From: Alistipes sp. dk3624
GTDB lineage: Bacteria; Bacteroidota; Bacteroidia; Bacteroidales; Rikenellaceae
Direction of reading: 5' to 3'
Assembly: GCF_009557455.1 (NCBI RefSeq)
Contig: NZ_CP045651.1
Span: 2,955,768-3,019,767 of the forward strand
Length of the DNA: 64,000 nt
This document shows, piece by piece, positions 55,787 through 62,041 of this stretch (the first letter of the stretch is position 1; every line of letters starts with the position of its first letter). A model generated the notes under the pieces. That model ran no database searches. It was given only the letters and a program-made list of their open reading frames with translations, and was not told where the DNA came from. A program made the translations under genes and the position numbers.

Positions 55787-56365
55787 TCAGGGCAGAAACC
55801 GGTTGTGGATTTCGTGAAAAAAGAGTTCCTGTTCCCGCTTATTCGTACTGCCCAGATTTACCTGTATCAGCTTGATTGTCGGGCCGTAGCCATTTTCGGC
55901 CGAATTGACCGGGTCGTTCCGGTCGAGTAGGTACAGTATTTTTCCGGCCAGCGTTTTCGCCCATAGCCAGGCTTCTTCGTTTATTTCGAAAGCTTCCAGT
56001 CGATCTTCCAGCCGGATCGGTTTTGCCTGCTCGATCGTCTTTAGGAACGACCGCGGTTTATAGATAATTTTCAGTTGGTCCGTCCGGTCGATTGCAACTA
56101 TTTTACGGCGTTCGTTCGTATTGAAGCAGTAATGGTCGAACCAGATTCTGATATCTTTGCTTCGGGATACCATCAAAAACGAGATCGGCCGATGGTCATA
56201 TATGGAGTCGTTGTCGTTCCTGATATCTTCGTATCTACCGACGCCTTCCGTGACCGAATCGATCGGCAATGAGTTGCATATTAAGTATAGGTCGGATTTT
56301 GTCTGAGCCGATCCCGTTTGCCATGCAATTACGTTGACAAACAGTATAAGAAGTAATTTTTTCAT
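55787..56365 (-). CDS. Exported protein of unknown family, tandem paralogue D
   Basis: The ATG at 56365 gives 192 residues with an SPI signal MKKLLLILFVNVIAWQTGSA, so it is periplasmic or secreted; the longer open frame runs back through the terminator hairpin. It shares with three neighbours the N-terminal SDLYLICNS and VTEGVGRYED, the middle DQLKIIYKPRSFLKTIE, and the C-terminal EEAWLWAKTLAGKILYLLDRNDP and GPTIKLIQV. I do not recognise the family. It is the last and a divergent member, with an extra C-terminal tail of about ten residues. By context it may be an immunity or inhibitor protein for the HEVVH effector upstream. Confidence 0.75.
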   Translation of the reverse strand: MKKLLLILFVNVIAWQTGSAQTKSDLYLICNSLPIDSVTEGVGRYEDIRNDNDSIYDHRPISFLMVSRSKDIRIWFDHYCFNTNERRKIVAIDRTDQLKIIYKPRSFLKTIEQAKPIRLEDRLEAFEINEEAWLWAKTLAGKILYLLDRNDPVNSAENGYGPTIKLIQVNLGSTNKREQELFFHEIHNRFLP

Positions 56366-56380
56366 AGAGGGAAGTTTACT

Positions 56381-56756
56381 ATAAAAATAATAAAAACAGC
56401 CGGAATGACGATGCATTTCGGCTGTTTTTATTTTGTTTTTCAATTATTCGGGTTGGATAACGGTTCCCTGTTTGGGTTCGTTGGTATCCAGCAGCATAAC
56501 CTGTATCAGCTTGATCGTCGATCCGTCGCCTTCTTCGACGCAGTTGATCGGGTCGTTCCAATCGAGCATGTAGAGCACTTTTCCTTTCAGGTTATTTGCC
56601 CACATCCATGCTTCTTTGTTGTTTCTGAACGATTTCAGTTTTTCTTCCAGGTGGATCGGTTTCGCCCGTTCGATGGTACTGAGAAACGTCCTCGGTTTAT
56701 AGATGATCTTCAATTGGTCGTACCATTTGGGCTCTCTGATTTTACGCAGTTCGGTT
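56381..56756. repeat. Duplicated segment, copy 1 (terminator plus 3' half of paralogue C)
   Basis: About 376 bases match 57691-58066 at an offset of 1310, with roughly 12 mismatches counted by eye. It includes the terminator hairpin. Confidence 0.85.
56392..56429 (-). terminator. Terminator after tandem paralogue C
   Basis: Arms AAAAACAGCCGGAATG (56392-56407) and CATTTCGGCTGTTTTT (56414-56429) fold with one G-U wobble; on the minus strand the stem ends in a T-run. Confidence 0.8.
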
Positions 56757-57004
56757 AGATTAAAATTGACGTGTATAAAATCAATATTAATGTCTTTACT
56801 GTCAGAATGCATTAAGAACATAACGGCCCGATAATTATAGGTAGGATCGTCGTCGTCACTGGGGTCTTCGAATCTTCCGATCCCTTCGGTTATATGATCT
56901 TTCGATAATGAGCTGCAGGTCAGGTATGTATCGGAACCTGATTGAGCCGATCCCGTTTGCCATGCAAGTGCATTGACAAGTAGTATAAAAAGTAATTTTT
57001 TCAT
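56444..57004 (-). CDS. Exported protein of unknown family, tandem paralogue C
   Basis: The 186-residue protein has an SPI signal MKKLLFILLVNALAWQTGSA. It is nearly identical to paralogue A over its C-terminal 120 residues (KWYDQLKIIYKPRTFL, EAWMWANNLKGKVLYMLD, GDGSTIKLIQV) but differs in the segment around residues 48-78 (PSDDDDPTYNY, INIDFIHVNFN). That pattern, a variable patch on a constant scaffold, is what one expects of a protein whose binding partner varies. Function is unknown. Confidence 0.77.
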   Translation of the reverse strand: MKKLLFILLVNALAWQTGSAQSGSDTYLTCSSLSKDHITEGIGRFEDPSDDDDPTYNYRAVMFLMHSDSKDINIDFIHVNFNLTELRKIREPKWYDQLKIIYKPRTFLSTIERAKPIHLEEKLKSFRNNKEAWMWANNLKGKVLYMLDWNDPINCVEEGDGSTIKLIQVMLLDTNEPKQGTVIQPE

Positions 57005-57048
57005 ATTGATTGTTCCGTAAATGCAATATACTGATAATAATTAAAAAA

Positions 57049-57072
57049 CAGAGCCGGTTGAAACCGGCTCTG
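57049..57072 (-). terminator. Terminator after tandem paralogue B
   Basis: Arms CAGAGCCGGTT (57049-57059) and AACCGGCTCTG (57062-57072) close on a tight loop, and the minus strand runs into TTTTTTAATTATT. Confidence 0.8.
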
Positions 57073-57092
57073 AAGAAGAAAAACGTGATTTT

Positions 57093-57659
57093 TTAGTCCG
57101 GAAATACCAATTCCTCTCTGGGCTCATTGGTTGCTACCATTCTGACTTCGATTAATCGGATGGTTGTCCCATCTCCTTCTTCCCCCCAGTTCATCGGATC
57201 GCTTCCGTCGAACAGATAGATTGTCTTTTCTCTTAGTCCGTCTGCCCATGCCCAAGCCTCTTTTGCTGTTTTGAAGGTCTCTTTTATTCGATCTATATAG
57301 ATCGGATTCGCTTTTAATATAGTGTTGTTATAGAATGATTTAGGCTTAATTAAGATTTGCATTTGGTAATCGTCTTTTTGAATGGGTCTTTCTTTCTTTA
57401 ATTTGTCGAGGTTGAAACTATAATGAGTAAACCATATCGTATATCCTACGTTTTTAGATTCAAATAAAAAGGTAATAGGCGGATGATTATATACGGGATC
57501 GTTATCATATTTAATATCACCTCTCCACATTCCTTCCGAAATCTCGTTTTTAGAAGAGTTGCAGATGAGATATATGTCGGATCTTGTTTGGGCTGTGATA
57601 TTTTGATATAAAGAACAAAACAGTATTGAATAAATGATTTTTCTCAATGATGTTCCCAT
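57093..57659 (-). CDS. Exported protein of unknown family, tandem paralogue B
   Basis: The 188-residue protein has an SPI signal (MGTSLRKIIYSILFCSLYQNITA then Q). It is the most AT-rich and most divergent copy but keeps the framework: SDIYLICNSSKNEISEGMW, QMQILIKPKSFYNNTI, AKEAWAWADGLREKTIYLFDGSDP and GDGTTIRLIEVRMV. The divergence shows the array is older than the A/C duplication. No known domain is recognised. Confidence 0.75.
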   Translation of the reverse strand: MGTSLRKIIYSILFCSLYQNITAQTRSDIYLICNSSKNEISEGMWRGDIKYDNDPVYNHPPITFLFESKNVGYTIWFTHYSFNLDKLKKERPIQKDDYQMQILIKPKSFYNNTILKANPIYIDRIKETFKTAKEAWAWADGLREKTIYLFDGSDPMNWGEEGDGTTIRLIEVRMVATNEPREELVFPD

Positions 57660-57690
57660 AGTGACGATTTTGTGTTGTTGTTCGATAATT

Positions 57691-58066
57691 ATAAAAATAA
57701 TAAAAACAGCCGGAATGACGATGCATTTCGGCTGTTTTTATTTTGTTTTTCAATTATTCGGGTTGGATAACGGTTCCTTGTTTGGGTTCGTTGGTATCCA
57801 GCACCCTGACCTGTATCAGCTTGATCGTCGATCCGTCGCCTTCTTCGACGCAGTTGATCGGATCGTTCCAGTCGAGCATGTAGAGCACTTTTCCTTTCAG
57901 GTTATTTGCCCACATCCATGCTTCTTTGTTGTTTCTGAACGATTTCAGTTTTTCTTCCAGGTGGATCGGTTTTGCCCGTTCGATGGTACCGAGGAAAGTC
58001 CTCGGTTTATAGATGATTTTCAACTGGTCGTACCATTTGGGCTCTCTGATTTTACGCAGTTCGGTT
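57691..58066. repeat. Duplicated segment, copy 2 (terminator plus 3' half of paralogue A)
   Basis: Partner of 56381-56756. The identical terminator shows that duplication or conversion included downstream non-coding DNA. Confidence 0.85.
57702..57739 (-). terminator. Terminator after tandem paralogue A
   Basis: Identical to the hairpin at 56392-56429 (arms 57702-57717 and 57724-57739). Confidence 0.8.
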
Positions 58067-58314
58067 AAGTTTAAATTAGAGTGCAAAAACCAGATACAGA
58101 TGTCTTTACTATCGGAATTCATTAGGAACATGACGGCTCGGTAATTATAGAGAGGATTTTTGTCATCTCGGGAATCTTCGTACCTTCCGATACCTTCGGT
58201 TATGTTGCTTTTTGATAATGAGTTACAAGTCAGGTATGTATCGGAACCTGATTGAGCTGATCCCGTTTGCCATGTAATAACACTGGCAAATAGTATAAAA
58301 AATAATCTTTTCAT
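57754..58314 (-). CDS. Exported protein of unknown family, tandem paralogue A
   Basis: The ATG at 58314, 13 bases after the stop of the HEVVH lipoprotein gene, gives 186 residues with an SPI signal MKRLFFILFASVITWQTGSA. Framework motifs are SDTYLTCNSLSKSNITEGIGRYED, RAVMFLMNSDSKDI and the C-terminal part shared with paralogue C. Being first after the effector-like gene on the same mRNA, it is the prime candidate for a cognate inhibitor or immunity protein. That role is inferred from position alone. Confidence 0.77.
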   Translation of the reverse strand: MKRLFFILFASVITWQTGSAQSGSDTYLTCNSLSKSNITEGIGRYEDSRDDKNPLYNYRAVMFLMNSDSKDICIWFLHSNLNLTELRKIREPKWYDQLKIIYKPRTFLGTIERAKPIHLEEKLKSFRNNKEAWMWANNLKGKVLYMLDWNDPINCVEEGDGSTIKLIQVRVLDTNEPKQGTVIQPE

Positions 58315-58327
58315 ATTGATTTGTTTT

Positions 58328-59758
58328 TTATTTTGCTTTTGCGTCGACAATTATTCCTTGATCGGAAAGAAATTTTTTGTAAAACCCTTGTTCTGGCTTA
58401 GTTAATTCATCTTTAAATACAGGGCTATCTTCCGTCCCGGCATATCTCAGCATTTCGTATTTCTCCTCGGTAAATCCTGGAAATAGCTTTTTAAGCCAGC
58501 TATTGATGTTTTGATCTTTCACCATTTTTTCGTGATGTTCATTGTCGTAATCTTTGAAAGATTTGTTCGGATTCATCCACTTCAGACTGTCGAACAGAAT
58601 GACATGGACGACTTCGTGAAAAACCAGCATCCTTTTACCTAATGAAGATGCATCTCCGAACAATGTTTCGTCATAGGTCATTACATAGCCGTTGATTTGA
58701 CGGGTCTGAGTATTATATCTTACGTTAGTCGTTCCCGCTTTGGAAATACGCCCGAATTTTATAGTCAGCTTCCCCTCAGCCTGAAGATTTCTGAGCATCT
58801 GGCTGCAAGCCCATGGAATGCCCAGGTTCACTTCGTTCCAGGCTGCGGTCAGTTGATCCGGTTTGGGATCCGAATGCCCTGCGGTGGGGATGTTATCGAG
58901 TTCTTCGCATTCGCCGTTGCAGAATTGGAACAGACATCCCGGATTCGTGCATTTGAATTCCCCGCCGTAACCGACGTCGATGCTTCCTTCCTGGGAGAAG
59001 CAGGTGCACGGGTGATGTTTGCAGATCGGGCAGCAGACGCATCTTTCCGAAAGGAATCCGCATACCGAACAATAGGAAGGGGTTACTTCGATCCCACATC
59101 CGTTCGGACAGACTCCCCAAACGGAGATCGAATTGCAGAACGGGCAGTATCCGAAACCTTCGTTGCCGTCGCTTTCCGAGTCGGAACTGCGGGTAACCAG
59201 AGCAAGGGTAGGGGTTGACATATACAGCCGGTCGATGACGTCCGTCGTATCGGCGTTTTCGTCGGTCGAACGCTGTCTCATGCCGACTTCCATCCGTCCT
59301 CCGTTGCGGTGCAGATAGGATGCGAGGTATCGGCCTTCCACGTCCGAAATAATTACATAACCCGAATAATCGCGGTCTCTCATAAACCGATAGGGGGTTT
59401 TCATGTCTTTCCGTTTGTTGTAGCAGGACGAATCCGGAATAAAGGTAGCGATAAAATAGCGTTTATTTCCGGTTTCGATGTTTTTTTGCAGAATCAATTT
59501 CATCGTTACGGTCGAGCCGTCGACGCTTCCGGCATGTCCGTCGGCTTTTCGCGGCGACCAGGCTTTCAGCGGAGTGCCTCCGACGCGCAGCGGAACTTCG
59601 AGGGTAACGACTTTGCCGTTTTCGTAGGTTTGCCGCAGGTCATTCCATAGAGGCGTCATTAGGGCGGCCTGTTCCACCTCGTTGAGTATCCCTTTGGTCG
59701 ACTGTCCGTGACCGTGTCCGCAGTCTCCGTGTTCGTGTCGGCAGCCTATATGCACCAT
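58328..59758 (-). CDS. Putative lipoprotein with Cys-rich zinc-ribbon region and C-terminal HEVVH metallopeptidase-like domain
   Basis: From the first in-frame ATG (59758) the protein has 476 residues; the frame continues upstream without a usual start (see 59759-59932). Residues 1-20 are His/Cys-rich (RHEHGDCGHGHG). Residues about 25-180 form a beta-rich module (WNDLRQTYENGKVVTLEVPL, TVTMKLILQKN, SGYVIISDVEGRYLAS). A Cys-rich segment, about 203-275, has CPFC, CPNGC, CSVC, CCPIC and CTC pairs typical of zinc ribbons. The C-terminal domain holds HEVVH at 381-385, with further acidic/His residues (DNEHHE) about 20 residues later, the pattern of a zincin. I recall similar N-terminal modules before variable C-termini in Bacteroidales lipoproteins. 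It is probably a surface effector or protease; substrate unknown. Confidence 0.72.
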   Translation of the reverse strand: MVHIGCRHEHGDCGHGHGQSTKGILNEVEQAALMTPLWNDLRQTYENGKVVTLEVPLRVGGTPLKAWSPRKADGHAGSVDGSTVTMKLILQKNIETGNKRYFIATFIPDSSCYNKRKDMKTPYRFMRDRDYSGYVIISDVEGRYLASYLHRNGGRMEVGMRQRSTDENADTTDVIDRLYMSTPTLALVTRSSDSESDGNEGFGYCPFCNSISVWGVCPNGCGIEVTPSYCSVCGFLSERCVCCPICKHHPCTCFSQEGSIDVGYGGEFKCTNPGCLFQFCNGECEELDNIPTAGHSDPKPDQLTAAWNEVNLGIPWACSQMLRNLQAEGKLTIKFGRISKAGTTNVRYNTQTRQINGYVMTYDETLFGDASSLGKRMLVFHEVVHVILFDSLKWMNPNKSFKDYDNEHHEKMVKDQNINSWLKKLFPGFTEEKYEMLRYAGTEDSPVFKDELTKPEQGFYKKFLSDQGIIVDAKAK

Positions 59759-59932
59759 GCGCAGGTCTTCGGCCGTTTGTTCGAAATAGGCGCGGGCTTC
59801 CTGCGCCGGAAAATGTTCGGATGCCTTTTCTCCGACATCCCCTCCATAATCGCACGGATCGTTCGTGCAACAATGGAAAAATAAGACGACGGCCGTAGTA
59901 CCAGCCAGCCACCATAGTCGGTTCTTCCTAAA
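59759..59932 (-). other. In-frame lipoprotein signal upstream of the HEVVH gene, without start codon
   Basis: The frame of the HEVVH protein stays open from 59758 back to a TAA at 59933-59935. It encodes RKNRLWWLAGTTAVVLFFHC followed by CTNDPCDYGGDVGEKASE, a clear SPII signal with lipobox cysteine. No ATG, GTG or TTG occurs in frame in this stretch. A lost start, a non-standard start or a sequence error are the options. Confidence 0.75.
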
Positions 59933-59935
59933 TTA

Positions 59936-60501
59936 AGTTTTGGTTCGTAAATAAATTTTAGGGTAGTTTTTTTCCCGTTTCCAGGAAGGGAAGCGCGTAA
60001 CTTCCCGATGCGATAGTTGATTTTTTACAAAGTTTCCACCTCCTTTTATTGATAAATTATTGTATATTATATGTTTGGATTACGAATATAAAAAGCAGGG
60101 GATCTATTTAGGTTCCTTATAAGAGTCTTTTTTATTCTTCGATGACGTAATCCTTAAGCATTATTTAACATAATATATATTATAATCAAAAATATTTCCG
60201 AATCGTAAGAGCGCCGCAAACGATCGAATCATGTATGAATTATGCAAATCGATTCAGAGATAACTGTCCGTATTTTCAGGCGAACCGCGATCGGTCGGCG
60301 AATCGTGAGATCGGCCGCCGACTCTTGTTATTATTAATGGGAGATCTTTTTTAGCATAAAATAAAGATGTCCGGAATATCGGGATGTAATCAATGAAATA
60401 CCGGGCAAGAATCGTTTTCTCCGAACGCAATAATCCGGTCTATAAGGGAATCGTAGAAAGGTCTATCAGGGGTTACATTATGTTAAATTATTTTCTGTTT
60501 T
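59936..60501. other. AT-rich intergenic region of the accessory island
   Basis: About 570 bases with no gene I can support. It contains the 16-base motif shared with the XRE promoter (60019-60034) and long A/T runs, markedly richer in A/T than flanking core genes. Plus-strand open frames here are antisense to the XRE gene and were discounted. Confidence 0.6.
60019..60034 (-). promoter_or_regulatory. Shared 16-base motif upstream of the HEVVH gene
   Basis: AACTTTGTAAAAAATC on the minus strand, identical to 60996-61011 in front of the XRE gene. It includes an AACTTTG promoter-like box and could be an operator; it lies about 90 bases before the lipoprotein reading frame. Confidence 0.45.
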
Positions 60502-60990
60502 TTACCGGGGCTTGTAAGAGATGCAGGTGCCGTTCTTCAGGAAGATTACGATGCGCTCGATGTCTGGCTCCGAGAACTCGGTTTTCGATATCTGTTTTTT
60601 TGTATCTATGGATGGATGGTTGGTTGGTACTTCCGGGGAAGTCGCACCGGGAGTTCCCGGAATCTTTCGTTCCGGTTGGCCGACCGAAGATTCCGTTGCC
60701 GGGATATTCGCCGTTTCAAAAAGATTCGCGGACAGCCGGAATTCCTGCGACGGATTCGGATTCGGCGAAGACGAAACATCCGGACGGTATGCGGAACCTT
60801 TCCCCAGTAGAAACCATTCCGGATTTACTTTCGGGAAACGTAACAGCATTTTTTCGATAAACTCGAAACTGGGTTTATTGCGTCCGCTGATGATGTGCGA
60901 TATGGTCGCCGGTTGCACTCCCAGAATTTCAGCCAGACGGGAAGCCGATAGCTTCTCCATTTCCATAAATTTCAGCAATCTTTCCCGCAT
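60502..60990 (-). CDS. XRE-family transcriptional regulator
   Basis: The ATG at 60990 gives a 162-residue protein; the longer frame starts before the promoter. Residues 5-60 form an XRE helix-turn-helix (SASRLAEILGVQPATISHIISGRNKPSFEFIEKML), followed by PEWFLLGKG, typical of short Bacteroidetes repressors. A Pro/Ser/Thr-rich linker (70-130) leads to a small C-terminal part, EPDIERIVIFLKNGTCISYKPR. It is likely a repressor that may control itself and the neighbouring locus, because the same 16-base motif precedes both. Confidence 0.85.
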   Translation of the reverse strand: MRERLLKFMEMEKLSASRLAEILGVQPATISHIISGRNKPSFEFIEKMLLRFPKVNPEWFLLGKGSAYRPDVSSSPNPNPSQEFRLSANLFETANIPATESSVGQPERKIPGTPGATSPEVPTNHPSIDTKKQISKTEFSEPDIERIVIFLKNGTCISYKPR

Positions 60991-60995
60991 ATTCG

Positions 60996-61036
60996 GATTT
61001 TTTACAAAGTTAAACAGTTTTACAAAAATAAACAAA
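60996..61036 (-). promoter_or_regulatory. XRE gene promoter with shared 16-base motif
   Basis: On the minus strand TTTG (61036-61033), 20 bases, then TAACTTTG (61012-61005) make a full Bacteroidetes promoter ending about 15 bases before the ATG. The shared motif covers 61011-60996. Confidence 0.65.
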
Positions 61037-61424
61037 CCGTATTTCACGAATGTAAATACATATGTAAAAAAGGATAAGTTACATGTGTGAAATATTGGAA
61101 ACGGAAGAAGACCTCGAAAAGGAAGGTCTTTTATTTAATATAAATTTATTATTTATTTTATATAATATATAATACTGATTTTCAATGACTATAATCTTTA
61201 ATTGTCGTTGTAATAAGCCTTTTGTATGACGGTTAAATCATGTTTCGATTGATTATATCATTATTAAGTTTATGTAATATGATTTATAGTACTGATTTTT
61301 ATGTATTTGTATATATAATATAAATATTTTTACATGAATTTGTCGTGTTTGATATTCGATCTTTATTTCATATTTTACAGATGTATTTATAGTTGACAAA
61401 ATCGAGTTGCATCGATGGTTTGGT
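61037..61424. other. AT-rich non-coding stretch
   Basis: No reading frame with a start and recognisable product. The DNA is dominated by TATA/TTTA runs. Confidence 0.6.
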
Positions 61425-61507
61425 TACATTTGTGATTAAACGCCCGGTATTTACAAGTGTTAATTTTACAAAAGTGGAAATACCAGGGCGGTTTTATCCT
61501 ATTTTTT
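61425..61507 (+). ncRNA. Candidate small structured RNA
   Basis: TACATTTG (61425-61432) would start a transcript near 61439. The next bases form a long stem, CGCCCGGTATTT (61441-61452) with AAATACCAGGGCG (61478-61490), one bulged base and a 25-base loop, followed by a T-rich stretch at 61491-61507 (TTTTATCC then TATTTTTTT). Promoter, stem and U-rich tail together suggest a roughly 70-base RNA of unknown role. Confidence 0.35.
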
Positions 61508-61584
61508 TACAAGAATAATCCCTACCCTGCGGGACTTCGATTGGATTCTTATATGGAGAGATTTCCTGTTTAATTATGTTAAAT

Positions 61585-61616
61585 AAAAAACGGAACCTCT
61601 TCAGGCTCCGTTTTTT
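61585..61616 (-). terminator. Terminator after the HIT gene
   Basis: Arms 61585-61597 and 61604-61616 pair with one G-U wobble on the minus strand, flanked by A6/T6 runs. Confidence 0.82.
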
Positions 61617-61632
61617 GAATTTAAGTGTTTTA

Positions 61633-62019
61633 TTATAAGCTGATTGTCTTTGCTATTCGTTGGAATTCCTCCGGGGTGAGTTGGAGTTTTTCCCGATGAA
61701 AATCGACGTCTTTTTCGCTGTTAATCGGTATCAGGTGGATATGGGCATGCGGAACTTCGAGCCCGAGAACGACGACGGCGACTTTTTTACAAGCTATATT
61801 AGCCTGTATTTTACGCGCGATCCGTTTGGCGAAAACCATCATGTCCGCCAGCGTCCGGTCGTCCAAGTCGAAAATATTGTCGGTCTCCTCTTTCGGGATG
61901 ACCAGCGTGTGACCCTTTGCAAGCGGATTGATATCCAGAAATGCAAAATATCTGTCGTCCTCGGCTACCTTGTAGCACGGGATCTCCCCTTTTACGATAC
62001 GTGTGAATACGGAAGCCAT
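61633..62019 (-). CDS. HIT-family nucleotide hydrolase
   Basis: HIT proteins hydrolyse nucleoside phosphoramidates or dinucleotides. The 128-residue protein has the N-terminal ASVFTRIVKGEIPCYKVAEDD, typical of Hint/HinT-like bacterial members, and the catalytic histidine triad in VPHAHIHLIPI near residues 96-102. It lies 22 bases after the phosphohexomutase gene and ends at a terminator. Confidence 0.93.
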   Translation of the reverse strand: MASVFTRIVKGEIPCYKVAEDDRYFAFLDINPLAKGHTLVIPKEETDNIFDLDDRTLADMMVFAKRIARKIQANIACKKVAVVVLGLEVPHAHIHLIPINSEKDVDFHREKLQLTPEEFQRIAKTISL

Positions 62020-62041
62020 TTTTTACGGTTTTTGGTTCGGT

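Noticed and set aside
56381..58066. Insertion-sequence or transposon ends flanking the small-protein genes
   Set aside because: The repeats are direct copies of gene plus terminator with no transposase and no terminal inverted repeats, so tandem gene duplication explains them.
59640..59915. Minus-strand 91-residue open frame starting at an ATG within the lipoprotein signal
   Set aside because: It is one frame off from the lipoprotein signal and gives an Arg-rich shadow product; the signal-encoding frame joins the HEVVH protein without a shift.
60393..60860. Plus-strand 155-residue open frame opposite the XRE gene
   Set aside because: It is antisense to a protein with a clear helix-turn-helix and shows no recognisable feature.
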